Part shown: in pieces, positions 40,080 through 49,232 of the stretch | How positions within the stretch are numbered: position 1 is the first letter of the stretch | Layout of the letters: each line of letters opens with the position of its first letter | From: Yersinia entomophaga | GTDB taxonomy: Bacteria; Pseudomonadota; Gammaproteobacteria; Enterobacterales; Enterobacteriaceae | Assembly (NCBI RefSeq): GCF_001656035.1 | Contig: NZ_CP010029.1 | Coordinates: 1,933,076 to 1,997,075, forward strand | DNA: 64,000 bases | Direction of reading: 5' to 3' | The notes under the pieces: generated by a model | What the model saw: only the letters and a program-made list of their open reading frames with translations | Told to the model about the DNA's origin: nothing | The model's database searches: none | Translations under genes and position numbers: made by a program

Positions 40080-40310
40080 GAGATAGTCACAATTGTGCTG
40101 GCAGACAGTTTTGACAGTGAACAAGATATATAATTGATAGCATCAGGGGCCAACCCAGCCTATATCCCGACACCAACAGCAAATGATGCCATTCGAGATG
40201 CAGGTACCACTGGTGTCGGCGTTTTGGCCAAATATCTTAAGCAAAAAGTGGCAAGAGCGTTGATCTCAAAAGTTATCTCGCCCCCCTCAGCTATTGTTAA
40301 AGAAAAATAG
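40080..40310 (+). pseudogene. Broken coding fragment of unknown gene
   Basis: One plus-strand frame reads EIVTIVLADSFDSEQDI, a TAA stop at 40131-40133, then 58 codons including NPAYIPTPTANDAIRDAG and AKYLKQKVARALI before a TAG. The composition looks like real protein, but there is a premature stop and no start. It is probably the tail of a gene lost during erosion of this region. Family not recognised. The rest of 39930-40583 shows only AT-rich DNA and a short palindrome, cttcaga-cgta-tctgaag at 39943-39960. Confidence 0.35.
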
Positions 40311-40583
40311 GTTTTACTTTTAAAAAAGAACGTTTAATTAAGAGCTAACTAATCGAGATTGCCTACAGCTATAGCGTCGGCTATCTTATATTTACTCTTG
40401 AGAAAAAACCAACAACAACTATTACCAACAGTTTGTTAAACTCAATATCACAGACAATAATTTATTATTGTAAACAGAAAAAATCATGCTTTCGGAATAT
40501 AAAAATTCTGAATATGAGCAAAGCCTCAAACTCATTTAACAATCGGCGCAAATGCTATCTATTTTTAATTATAGTTCCGCATC

Positions 40584-41426
40584 TCACCCCCTTAATTCAT
40601 ACCTTTTTTGTATTAGCGTAGCTCGACCACTTTGAATTTTATACAATGTAATCAACTTATAATTCCCAACGTCATTATCTAGCTTAATAATAGACATTAG
40701 ATATTTATGTTCTATGGATAGCATATCACGGAAATATGAAGATAACTCATTTCTGATAGTAGAGTTAATTCCAGTGAATAACAGGTTTATAAATTCATCG
40801 ACTCCTACCCAACCTCCATCCGGTTTACTTTTTATTACGTTGATTATGTTATCTTTTGGCACCTTGGAGAGTAACAATATGAATATAAGTTCAACATGGC
40901 TTTCATTTATGGAGTTTATATTTATATGGACTTTATCATCAGGTAAATAACAGACTCTATTTTTATCAAAATTTTTAATTTTATGTTCCACATTATTTCG
41001 CCCCAGAATATCTATAAGATATTTTGAGCTTTCTTCCCAAACTTTCTCGTCAACGCCAAGTTTTTTAGCTATATAGTCTAATTTCTCCCTATCTATCTTA
41101 GCTTTGTATCTCAAAGTATAAAATGCGTTTATATTAAAACACTCTGTAATAGAAATAATTGATAAATTTAATGCAGTACCACCCACTATTATTTTTTCAT
41201 TCACAATCAATACTTCATCACTCTCAGCACTCATATTTATTTTTTTCATAGCAATGCCTTGCACACTTAATAACCATTCCTTTTCTTTATTTATCTCCAA
41301 CACTCTTTTGTGAAAATAAAAGAATCTACTCCAAACATCATTCACCTTCATCAAGGCTGAACTCATAAGAGAAATTATAATTAAAACAAAGATCAGTGAA
41401 ATACCTGATTGTTTCTTAATTAACAT
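40584..41426 (-). CDS. gspK: Type II secretion minor pseudopilin GspK
   Basis: GspK caps the pseudopilus tip together with GspI and GspJ. The 280-residue protein has a short leader before ISLIFVLIIISLMSSALM, without the Glu at +5 that other pseudopilins have, as is normal for GspK. The large soluble domain contains an NINAFYTLRYKAK segment, and later HININSINESHVELIFILLLSKVPKD, like the SAM-type fold of the family. It starts directly after the gspJ stop. It is the last gene of the cluster: gspL and gspM, usually next, are absent. Confidence 0.85.
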   Translation of the reverse strand: MLIKKQSGISLIFVLIIISLMSSALMKVNDVWSRFFYFHKRVLEINKEKEWLLSVQGIAMKKINMSAESDEVLIVNEKIIVGGTALNLSIISITECFNINAFYTLRYKAKIDREKLDYIAKKLGVDEKVWEESSKYLIDILGRNNVEHKIKNFDKNRVCYLPDDKVHININSINESHVELIFILLLSKVPKDNIINVIKSKPDGGWVGVDEFINLLFTGINSTIRNELSSYFRDMLSIEHKYLMSIIKLDNDVGNYKLITLYKIQSGRATLIQKRYELRG

Positions 41427-42041
41427 TTAATCACTGCCATTCATCATGATTATTTTATTAATTTCACCATACTTATCCAGATCTATAATAATTTCAATTG
41501 CCATCGGATGTTTACTAAATTCATTCCAGTAATCTTGCCATTTACCTTTTGAGAAAAACCTAAACTTTATGCTTTTCACTCCTGTTAATATTCGTTCTTT
41601 TATCACTTCACCTGATCTCTGAGGATAAAATAACGCATCATCAACATTAATTGCGCGAATTCTCTCTAAACTTTTATTATTAATCTTATATCCTACTTTT
41701 TCCAACTGATAGTAATAACCGACACTATTTACATTAAGTTTATTATTCCTCACTATTTCAATAGTATTGGATACACCTCCTGATTTACCAACAAAGAAAT
41801 CGATAGGACCATTATTAGTGATCTCTTTTGGCGTTCTTACTATCGCATGAGTTAAATCATTCTCTATGATATAAATAGAATTTCTTATATCTTCAAGTTC
41901 ATCTAAATGACTGATCACATTTGACGTCGTTCTCAATGTCACTTGCAATACCTGGTACATGGCTAAACTCAATAGTGAAAAGATACTGATTGCCAAAATC
42001 ACTTCTATAAAGGTGAAGCCATTGTTATATTTCAGAATCAA
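41427..42041 (-). CDS. gspJ: Type II secretion minor pseudopilin GspJ
   Basis: This 204-residue pseudopilin has an 8-residue leader ending in Gly before FTFIEVILAISIFSLLSLAMYQV (Glu at +5). The family-like segment YIIENDLTHAIVRTPKE follows the helix. Its start overlaps the gspI stop by 4 nt. It forms the tip complex with GspI and GspK. Coding DNA is AT-rich like most of the cluster. Confidence 0.88.
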   Translation of the reverse strand: MILKYNNGFTFIEVILAISIFSLLSLAMYQVLQVTLRTTSNVISHLDELEDIRNSIYIIENDLTHAIVRTPKEITNNGPIDFFVGKSGGVSNTIEIVRNNKLNVNSVGYYYQLEKVGYKINNKSLERIRAINVDDALFYPQRSGEVIKERILTGVKSIKFRFFSKGKWQDYWNEFSKHPMAIEIIIDLDKYGEINKIIMMNGSD

Positions 42042-42421
42042 TTTATCACCCTGTAATATTTAAAATGTAAGGGAGTATCCATATTATTTTCAATTTTCAC
42101 TTCAATATCTATTAACATCAAACCAAAATATTCAACATCTTCACTTCTGGCGCGCCACTGCCATTTTTTCTCGATCATATATTCATCACCAGAGATCCAA
42201 TCATTACCAGGAGGATTGCGATTAAGTATCATTTCATTTAATTTATTTTCTGCTATTAACACAGAAAATATATCACTCTTAACCTGGTTATTTAAGTATA
42301 TGCTTTGCGTCATAAATTGAAGTATAGCAAGACCTGTAGTGGAAAATATAATTAAGGAGAACATAACTTCAAGTAGAGTCATCCCTTTACTTTTTTTTAT
42401 TATTACATCTGAAATATTCAT
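42038..42421 (-). CDS. gspI: Type II secretion minor pseudopilin GspI
   Basis: This 127-residue pseudopilin has a 13-residue leader before MTLLEVMFSLIIFSTTGLAIL (Glu at +5). The LIAENKLNEMIL stretch is typical of GspI, which starts assembly of the pseudopilus tip. Its ATG overlaps the gspH stop (ATGA), and its end overlaps gspJ. Confidence 0.88.
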   Translation of the reverse strand: MNISDVIIKKSKGMTLLEVMFSLIIFSTTGLAILQFMTQSIYLNNQVKSDIFSVLIAENKLNEMILNRNPPGNDWISGDEYMIEKKWQWRARSEDVEYFGLMLIDIEVKIENNMDTPLHFKYYRVIN

Positions 42422-42975
42422 GTTCTTGTTATATTTAAAGAATAGTTATTATAATCAATAACACTCACTCCGTATTTATCATACAGATTTATTGACAAAC
42501 TTGATTCTGGTAATAATGGGTAAAGGATGAAATAAAAAAAATGATGTTCTGAGTTTGCATCTCCCCATTCATCATACCCAGTCAACACAACTTTCATATC
42601 TAACACTGAATTGCCAAAATCTCTTTTTAATGCTTTTCTTCCATAATATACTTGCTCCCAGGATTTATCTGGCCAAAACTTGCTCTTTGCTATTTTATTG
42701 TCCCCGTTACATTCTTTTAAACATAGTTTTTCTACAGCCCATCCCTTTACATTTATTCTAATAATGTACACAGTCTGCTCAAACTTCCCTAGTTTTCTTA
42801 TCCAATCTATAGTGGTATATAAATGCTCGGCCTCAGTAATAGCATCTTTTTTATCATCCTTTATTTTAAAAATAGCTATTACAGACATGGAGGATAAAAT
42901 AAAAATTACCAACATTATTTCTAGCAATGTAAAACCATAAAACCTAGTTTTGCGTTCCGCTATCTGCATGCTCAT
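42418..42975 (-). CDS. gspH: Type II secretion pseudopilin GspH
   Basis: This 185-residue pseudopilin has leader MSMQIAERKTRFYG before FTLLEIMLVIFILSSMSVIAI (Glu at +5). GspH joins the tip to the GspG fibre. It overlaps the end of gspG by 32 nt. A second ATG two codons in is an alternative start. The soluble domain contains a Cys pair (KLCLKECNGD). Confidence 0.85.
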   Translation of the reverse strand: MSMQIAERKTRFYGFTLLEIMLVIFILSSMSVIAIFKIKDDKKDAITEAEHLYTTIDWIRKLGKFEQTVYIIRINVKGWAVEKLCLKECNGDNKIAKSKFWPDKSWEQVYYGRKALKRDFGNSVLDMKVVLTGYDEWGDANSEHHFFYFILYPLLPESSLSINLYDKYGVSVIDYNNYSLNITRT

Positions 42976-43396
42976 TTAGCCAATTACCTATATCATCGCT
43001 AGTGCCGATTTCACCATCAGGACCTTTAGATAAAACATCTATACTGTTATAAAAACCAGGATTTTTTATTATATAACTATTACCCCATGGATCTTTCGGC
43101 AACCTACGTAAATAACCACCAGACCGAAAATTCTTTGGTAAAGGCTCTTCTAACGGCATTTCCACTAATGACTTAATTCCTTGCTCCTCGGAAGGGAATA
43201 ATCCATTATCCAGCCTATACATATCTAAAGCATTTTCAAACGTAGCGATATCAGTAATAACTTTTTGTATATCAGCCTTACTTTTGTTTCCCATAAGATT
43301 AGGTATCGTTAAACTCGCCAGCAAACCCAAAATGACGATAACTATCATGACCTCTAGCAAGGTAAATCCTTTGTAATATCTACTTTTTTTACACAT
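42944..43396 (-). CDS. gspG: Type II secretion major pseudopilin GspG
   Basis: GspG builds the pseudopilus shaft in the periplasm. The 150-residue protein has a short leader before FTLLEVMIVIVILGLLASLTIPN. The family signature follows, including DNGLFPSEEQGIKSL, RLPKDPWGNSYIIKNPG and the calcium-binding loop LSKGPDGEIGTSDDIGNW. All hallmarks of a working GspG are visible. It lies about 25 bp after gspF. Confidence 0.95.
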   Translation of the reverse strand: MCKKSRYYKGFTLLEVMIVIVILGLLASLTIPNLMGNKSKADIQKVITDIATFENALDMYRLDNGLFPSEEQGIKSLVEMPLEEPLPKNFRSGGYLRRLPKDPWGNSYIIKNPGFYNSIDVLSKGPDGEIGTSDDIGNWLNEHADSGTQN

Positions 43397-43421
43397 AATC
43401 TTTTAACCGCCCCAAAATAAA

Positions 43422-44621
43422 TTAAGCCATATTGTTAAGTAACAATATTGGCTGTAAAACAGATAAAACAATAAATAGAATTAATGAAGCCATTATGATG
43501 ATGAGTGTCGGCTCAAATATACTCATTGAGATCTCTATGATTCGTTCAAATTCCTCATCTATAATATCTGCCGTTTTTTCTAACATGATATTTAAATCAC
43601 CGCTTTTCTCGCCTGAATAAATCATATGTCTGGCTAATGGAGGAAAAATATTGGTATGACTCAATGCAGCCGAAAGACTCGCTCCTTTTTCTACCAATGA
43701 TACTCCCTGTTTCATTTCTAGTTTAATTGATTCGTTAGTTAAAACTGTCAAACCAATTTTCATCGATTGCATCAAAGGAATCCCACTAGAGCACAGTATA
43801 GCCAGCATTCTTATATAGCGTGAAGCATGTATCTTTTTAATCACTTTACCTATAACTACAATTTCAAGTAACTTTCTATGAACATAGAATTTATATTTTA
43901 ACTTCCTCATACCAAAAACATTAATCATTAAAAAAATGACAATGGATATCATTAATAATGAAAAATAACTGCTCATAAAGTCACTTATCGACATTAAAAC
44001 CCTAGTTGATAGAGGGAGATTTTGTTTCATGAAAACAAACTGTTCTATGACTTCTGGGATTACCGCAGTGAGTAAGACCGAAATAACTGCAAAAGACACT
44101 AATATAAGCATGACAGGATAGACTAATGCCTGAATGAATTTATTTTTCTTAAGATGTGACTTCTCAATATTATCAGCCAACCGTTTCAGGATAAGATCTA
44201 ACTTTCCGGATGATTCACCAGATTTTATCAATGCTCGGTACAACACGTTAAAATCTCGTGGAAATGATTCCAGAGAATCAGATAATGAGTAGCCAGAGAT
44301 AATATTATTTCTTATCTTTTCTAAAGTGATAGATACTGATTTTCGTTCAGTTTGCTGCGATACGGCTAATAATGCCTCATCAACTGGGATGGATGCCGAA
44401 GTTAAAATGGCAAGTTGTCTCGTTAAAACCAACAGTTCTCTTTTATTAATTGTTTTCTTGATTCTTCCATACCAGTTTATAACATTAACTTTTTTTATAT
44501 TTAAGAGTGTTAATCCACGAGCACGTACTAGCTCTCTTGCCCCTCGGATACTTTCCGCTTCAACTTGCCCCTTACACCTTGAGCCTTTTTTATTTATGGC
44601 AGAATATTTAAATATGATCAT
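43422..44621 (-). CDS. gspF: Type II secretion inner membrane protein GspF
   Basis: GspF is the polytopic platform protein. The ATG at 44621 gives 399 aa; a TTG at 44624 is the codon before it. It contains the duplicated GspF domain (about residues 70-190 and 270-395). ALIKSGESSGKLD, then HMIYSGEKSGDLN, are the paired family motifs, and three membrane segments are seen. It overlaps the gspE end by 14 nt. Confidence 0.93.
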   Translation of the reverse strand: MIIFKYSAINKKGSRCKGQVEAESIRGARELVRARGLTLLNIKKVNVINWYGRIKKTINKRELLVLTRQLAILTSASIPVDEALLAVSQQTERKSVSITLEKIRNNIISGYSLSDSLESFPRDFNVLYRALIKSGESSGKLDLILKRLADNIEKSHLKKNKFIQALVYPVMLILVSFAVISVLLTAVIPEVIEQFVFMKQNLPLSTRVLMSISDFMSSYFSLLMISIVIFLMINVFGMRKLKYKFYVHRKLLEIVVIGKVIKKIHASRYIRMLAILCSSGIPLMQSMKIGLTVLTNESIKLEMKQGVSLVEKGASLSAALSHTNIFPPLARHMIYSGEKSGDLNIMLEKTADIIDEEFERIIEISMSIFEPTLIIIMASLILFIVLSVLQPILLLNNMA

Positions 44622-46104
44622 CAATATTCTCCCGAGTGACTCGAATCACTTCCTCTAATGTAGTCATTCCTTGTGTTATTTTAACTATCCCACTATTCTT
44701 TATTCCCACTGTTATTTTTCTTGCGAGTTTCTCTAACTCAATCTCACTACCTCGTCGATAAATACAGTTCCTTATACTTTCATCCACAATAAGTAACTCA
44801 TGAATAGCCGTTCTCCCTCTATAACCAATAAAATTGCATTGTTCACACCCAACGGCTTTAAAACCGGAAATTAAGCCATTATTTGCCTCATGCAAATCAG
44901 AAAATTGAAACTGGTGAGGGCTACGGCAGTAAACACAAAGTTTTCGTACCAAACGTTGAGAAATGACCGCCAGCAATGAGCTTGCCAACATAAAGGTTTC
45001 GATCCCCATATCTTGCAAACGAGTTACTGCGCCAGTGGCGGTATTGGTGTGCAGCGTTGAGAGTACCAGGTGGCCGGTTAATGAAGCCTGAGTCGCTATC
45101 TTAGCCGTTTCTGTGTCTCGTATTTCGCCAATAAGAATAACATCAGGGTCCTGCCGTAAAATGGCACGTAATCCTTTAGCGAAGCTCATATCCACTTTAG
45201 GACTAACTTGCGTTTGCGCGATACCATTAAGATCAAATTCGATCGGATCTTCTATTGTCATAATATTACGAACGCTACTATCAATTTCCATTAACGCAGC
45301 ATAAAGTGTCGTACTTTTACCCGAACCAGTTGGCCCTACCACCAATATCATTCCATGAGGTTGCTGCAATAACTTCCTTATTAACTTATAGTTACCGTCC
45401 TCCACCCCAAGAGCCTTGAGATCTAACTTCACACTACTTTTATCCAAAATTCGCAGTACAACCCGCTCACCGTGGTTAGATGGTAAAGTTGACACCCTGA
45501 CATCCAACGCTCGCCCACCGACTCTTACCGCAATTCTCCCATCCTGCGGCACTCTCTTTTCCGCAATATCTAGTCTTGCCATAACTTTTATTCGGGACAC
45601 CAGTAAGGCCGTTAGTTCCACCGGCGGTTCAAGAATCTGATTTAGCATGCCATCAATTCTGAATCTTATTAGCAATCTTTGCTCGAAGGGCTCGATATGA
45701 ATATCGGACGCAGCTTGCTTCACTGCTTCAGACAAAACGGCATTTATAAGGCGAATAATTGGCGCATCGTCGGTCGTATCCAGTAAGTCATCATCTTTTG
45801 GCAATTGTTCTATGAGGGTGCTAAGAGCTAATTCATTACCGATATCCGTCATTATTTGATGGGCTTGCTGGGCATCATTCTGGTAGAAATCGACCAACCT
45901 GGATTCAAACTCCTCATCGGTAACCAAGGCCAGTACTACCTTTCCAGAAGCAACTCTCTGCCCTTCGAGTAAATCATCAAACGACGCTGAACAACGGCAA
46001 ACTAAATGACAACCATGTTCCATAGGGATAAGTAATACGCCATATTTTCTTGCCCAACTAAATGGCATAGGTTTATTAATTATGGTTGTCGACAGCGACT
46101 TCAA
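44608..46104 (-). CDS. gspE: Type II secretion ATPase GspE
   Basis: GspE is the cytoplasmic ATPase that drives pseudopilus assembly. The 498-residue protein has a TTG start (46104-46102) overlapping the gspD stop. It is preceded by AGGGGG six bases upstream, which supports this unusual start over the ATG at 46068. Visible motifs are Walker A GPTGSGKST, the Asp box and Walker B-like DPDVILIGEIRDTETA, the His box HLVLSTLHTNTA, and the zinc-binding CVYC...CEQC. Its middle and 5' part look richer in GC than the neighbouring gsp genes. Confidence 0.95.
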   Translation of the reverse strand: MKSLSTTIINKPMPFSWARKYGVLLIPMEHGCHLVCRCSASFDDLLEGQRVASGKVVLALVTDEEFESRLVDFYQNDAQQAHQIMTDIGNELALSTLIEQLPKDDDLLDTTDDAPIIRLINAVLSEAVKQAASDIHIEPFEQRLLIRFRIDGMLNQILEPPVELTALLVSRIKVMARLDIAEKRVPQDGRIAVRVGGRALDVRVSTLPSNHGERVVLRILDKSSVKLDLKALGVEDGNYKLIRKLLQQPHGMILVVGPTGSGKSTTLYAALMEIDSSVRNIMTIEDPIEFDLNGIAQTQVSPKVDMSFAKGLRAILRQDPDVILIGEIRDTETAKIATQASLTGHLVLSTLHTNTATGAVTRLQDMGIETFMLASSLLAVISQRLVRKLCVYCRSPHQFQFSDLHEANNGLISGFKAVGCEQCNFIGYRGRTAIHELLIVDESIRNCIYRRGSEIELEKLARKITVGIKNSGIVKITQGMTTLEEVIRVTRENIDDHI

Positions 46105-48125
46105 TTAACACCCCCTCTACCATAAAAAGAGTTAATATCTTTCTTTATTAAATTTATTACCTCTTTATTATTTATAGTAGACAATCTACGAACATCACTA
46201 TATTCATTCACCTTAACTTCTGAATTGACTAACAAGCTTCTACTTTTTTCATTTTTTTCATTGAAAGCTCTAAACTTATCTGATGTTTCATATAAATATT
46301 CATCAGCCTCTCTTATTATTGTAGGCTTAATGAACAAAATTAGATTTCTCTTTTCTACTCTATCTTTATTTTGTCTGAATAATGCGCCAATGATAGGAAT
46401 ATCACCAAGTATAGGCACTTTGTTTATAACATTCGTAATTTTCTTGTCTAATAACCCGCCGACGACGACTGTATCCCCACTTTTAACCAGCACGGCATTA
46501 TTGACGATTCTTTTATTGAACGTTGAACCTATATTATCTTTATCTGCACTAGAGTTCTCTGCCACACTTGATACCTCTTGGCGGATCTCCAGTAATACCG
46601 TATCCCCTTTATTTATTTGTGGTTTGACCTTTAAAATAATACCGACTGACTGACGAGATATCGTGTTATAAACCTTATCTGTGGGTGTCGTTTGCTGTGA
46701 TGAAAGAACAGGTACTTCTTGGCCAACGCTAAATTCAGCATCCATATTATCCAGTGTTACTATGCTGGGCGTAGCCAGAATATCATTACTTGAATTTGTA
46801 GCCAGAGCGGTGAATAAACCCGCCCAATTTCCACGATAAAATCCCGTCGCCAGCCCGCTCATACCATTCACCACAGCACTCATATTCCCTTGAGCACTAT
46901 TGGTTATTTTTCCAGAGTCAAGCAAACTAACACCACCACCGTGACTGTTTGCCCATTGAATCCCAAGGTTCATGCCTTCACCATCCTGAGCTTCCACAAT
47001 AATGGCTTCAACCAGGACCTGAGCACGCCTAATATCGAGCTTAGTTATAACCTGCTCTAAATCATACATAACCGTAGGCGCTGCACTAATAATCAATGCA
47101 TTAGTCTGATTATCAGCTTTAATCATGATTTTTTTATTTGGGGAAAAAGCAGGCACTGATTTTTTCTTATCATCTTTTAGGCTAGAACTTACACCATTTA
47201 ACACATCTAGTAAGTTTTCAGCCTTGGCATACTTCAAATAAATCACTTTTGTATTTCCATCTGCCGTCTGTTCCTGATCAAGTTTCCTTATTATTGATAC
47301 CGTATTTTTACGAGCCCCGGCATCTCCATTTATCAGGATTGAATTAGTTCTTTCATCAGCAACAAGCTTTACTTCCTGCGGCATTTCTTTCTTTGACGAG
47401 CTGTTTGCTCTCAAAAGTTCATTGACGATCCGTGCGATATCCATCGCAGATGCATGTTTCAGCTTAAAGACTTCTGCTATTGAGTCACTTTCACGATCAA
47501 ATTTATCAATAATAGATATTAATCTATTGACCACTGCGGCTCTTCCAGTGATTAGCAACGAGTTATTCGGTTCGTAATGTACGATACTGCCAGAATCTGT
47601 ATTATCATTTAATTGCCGTAATAACGGCGCTATATTTTTAGCTGAAATATACTTTAACGGCACTATTTTATTAATAAGCTCATCACCATTAAAAATATCA
47701 TCCTGCGTAATAATTACTGATGCTGAGCCTTTTGCTCTTTTGGCGGGAACTACCTTCAATATATTATTCGGCATCTCAATTACAGTAAAACCATACACGT
47801 CAAGGACGTTAAGAAAAAACTGTCGATACTTATCTTCATCCATATTTTCGTAACTACGAATTGAAATTGTCCCCTTTACTTTAGGATCCATGATTATAGT
47901 TTTATTTAATATCCTACTTGCCGAGTTTACGAACTCTCTGATATCAGCATCTTCCAACCTTACAGTGTAATCATTTGCATAAGTTACAACCGAAAATAGC
48001 TGTACAGCTATGATGGCGACAGACAAGCACAGTTTGTTTTTTATATTTATAAAAATAATAAAAAACAAAAAAAACGGAAACTTACTTTTTTCCACATAAA
48101 TAGTTCTTATAATAGAGAGCGGCAT
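46101..48125 (-). CDS. gspD: Type II secretion secretin GspD
   Basis: GspD forms the outer membrane channel. The 674-residue protein has an unusually long N-terminal region before the hydrophobic core of its signal (likely cut after TYA near residue 50). The ATG has AGGGG just upstream. The N0 domain (YTVRLEDADIREFVNSASRILNKTIIMDP) and the N1-N3 repeats come first. The secretin core follows with VLVEAIIVEAQDGEGMNLGIQWA and VPILGDIPIIGALF. No gene for a pilotin (GspS) is beside it. The short tail beyond the secretin domain could hold a pilotin-binding S domain. Confidence 0.94.
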   Translation of the reverse strand: MPLSIIRTIYVEKSKFPFFLFFIIFINIKNKLCLSVAIIAVQLFSVVTYANDYTVRLEDADIREFVNSASRILNKTIIMDPKVKGTISIRSYENMDEDKYRQFFLNVLDVYGFTVIEMPNNILKVVPAKRAKGSASVIITQDDIFNGDELINKIVPLKYISAKNIAPLLRQLNDNTDSGSIVHYEPNNSLLITGRAAVVNRLISIIDKFDRESDSIAEVFKLKHASAMDIARIVNELLRANSSSKKEMPQEVKLVADERTNSILINGDAGARKNTVSIIRKLDQEQTADGNTKVIYLKYAKAENLLDVLNGVSSSLKDDKKKSVPAFSPNKKIMIKADNQTNALIISAAPTVMYDLEQVITKLDIRRAQVLVEAIIVEAQDGEGMNLGIQWANSHGGGVSLLDSGKITNSAQGNMSAVVNGMSGLATGFYRGNWAGLFTALATNSSNDILATPSIVTLDNMDAEFSVGQEVPVLSSQQTTPTDKVYNTISRQSVGIILKVKPQINKGDTVLLEIRQEVSSVAENSSADKDNIGSTFNKRIVNNAVLVKSGDTVVVGGLLDKKITNVINKVPILGDIPIIGALFRQNKDRVEKRNLILFIKPTIIREADEYLYETSDKFRAFNEKNEKSRSLLVNSEVKVNEYSDVRRLSTINNKEVINLIKKDINSFYGRGGVN

Positions 48126-48158
48126 TGCTTACCCCTAAGTTATGAGATTATGAATTGA

Positions 48159-48722
48159 TTACATAACGCCATCTCTTAAAATCATTATAAATAATTCACT
48201 ATTCTTACTAACTACAATTCCATCTTCAATTATTTTTAAAATTTTAGTCTCACCATCACTAAGAAAATCATTTTTAAAATACGTTTTATTTATCTGATTA
48301 CTTGAAACTATAGCCATAGATGATGAATTAGAACTGGTTATTGTTCCTGTCAGGCGTGAATCCCCATAGTATTTTTTAATGAGTAAAAACTCATCACGAC
48401 TCATATTTTCAACGTCAATATCATCTAACTTTTTTGTGTATGTAGAAACAGCTTTTTCTTTTTCACCAAATATACCAATGGCTTTTACTCTATCTATATC
48501 GTAATTAATTTTATCCAACGATACTTTCTGATCTAACTTAACCTTTCTTTCATCATTTTTATATAAAATAACAACGTCATTGTTGGCATGAGTTTCGTCA
48601 TAAAAATCATTTATTAATAAAAATGCATTATATATACAAAAAATTACGGGTAAAAAAATTGAAAACCTGTGAGAACTACTTAACAAAAAGGTGGCATAAC
48701 TTAATTTAATAATTTTAAGCAT
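48159..48722 (-). CDS. gspC: Short GspC-like inner membrane protein
   Basis: This 187-residue protein has one membrane helix (about residues 19-40). A periplasmic linker follows, then a homology-region-like domain at about 120-187 (LTGTITSSNSSSMAIVSSNQ and ILKIIEDGIVVSKNSELFIMIL), which in GspC contacts the secretin. There is no PDZ or coiled-coil domain after it, so it is much shorter than typical GspC of about 270-300 aa. AAAGGTGG precedes the ATG. It is the first gene of the operon, 33 bp before gspD. The call depends on position and the HR-like pattern. Confidence 0.75.
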   Translation of the reverse strand: MLKIIKLSYATFLLSSSHRFSIFLPVIFCIYNAFLLINDFYDETHANNDVVILYKNDERKVKLDQKVSLDKINYDIDRVKAIGIFGEKEKAVSTYTKKLDDIDVENMSRDEFLLIKKYYGDSRLTGTITSSNSSSMAIVSSNQINKTYFKNDFLSDGETKILKIIEDGIVVSKNSELFIMILRDGVM

Positions 48723-48765
48723 TGACCACCTTTTTCCATTAAAAGTATGTTACTTAAATATAGCT

Positions 48766-48795
48766 GATAAGTGCTAATTATTTTTAGCACTTATC
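48766..48795. promoter_or_regulatory. Perfect 12-bp inverted repeat before gspC
   Basis: gataagtgctaa and ttagcacttatc (12 bp, no mismatch, 6-nt loop) lie between the small regulator gene and gspC. No long T-run follows on either strand, so it may be a regulator-binding site or a weak attenuator rather than a simple terminator. Confidence 0.5.
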
Positions 48796-48812
48796 TAACT
48801 ACTAACTTGAGA

Positions 48813-49232
48813 TCAACAATAGCCATAAAAACGATCATCACAATGATTATTTCCTGTAGCACACAGCAAACTTGTATCAAGGCGCAAGCCGTATCTGTTG
48901 ATGGTTTTAATGATATCGGCAGGAATCTCAAATTCAGACAGTAAGGTTCTAAATTTGTGAATTAATTGATGGTAATTATTATCTGAAATACCTTTATGGT
49001 TTTCATACCAAACAACCTTTATAATATCTTGCTTTCTATTCACATCATTGAATAAGCACATAACCAAGCGTTTTTGCTTTTCATTAATGTTGATAGTTAG
49101 CTTTCTGTTATGAAAGTGGATTTTATTCATGCAACAATCAACGGATACCTCAGAACCATAGTCAATGATGCCTTTTCCGTTAATGTCGATAAACTTACTC
49201 TCAGTAACTACTGACACAGTATTAACATACAT
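48813..49232 (-). CDS. Small soluble winged-helix regulator (ToxR/OmpR-type DNA-binding domain)
   Basis: This 139-residue protein has a central OmpR/ToxR-type winged helix. ININEKQKRLVMCLFND comes first, then the recognition-helix area (ISDNNYHQLIHKFRTLL) and the wing with IKTINRYGLRLD. It has no membrane helix and no receiver domain. GGGGAG precedes the ATG. It is transcribed toward the gsp operon, which starts 90 bp on, and may regulate it. Its long upstream region contains the pentanucleotide repeat. Confidence 0.7.
   Translation of the reverse strand: MYVNTVSVVTESKFIDINGKGIIDYGSEVSVDCCMNKIHFHNRKLTININEKQKRLVMCLFNDVNRKQDIIKVVWYENHKGISDNNYHQLIHKFRTLLSEFEIPADIIKTINRYGLRLDTSLLCATGNNHCDDRFYGYC

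Noticed and set aside
40433..40621. Plus-strand 62-codon frame near the gspK end
   Set aside because: It lies in AT-rich DNA, overlaps the gspK 3' end, and has low-complexity composition.
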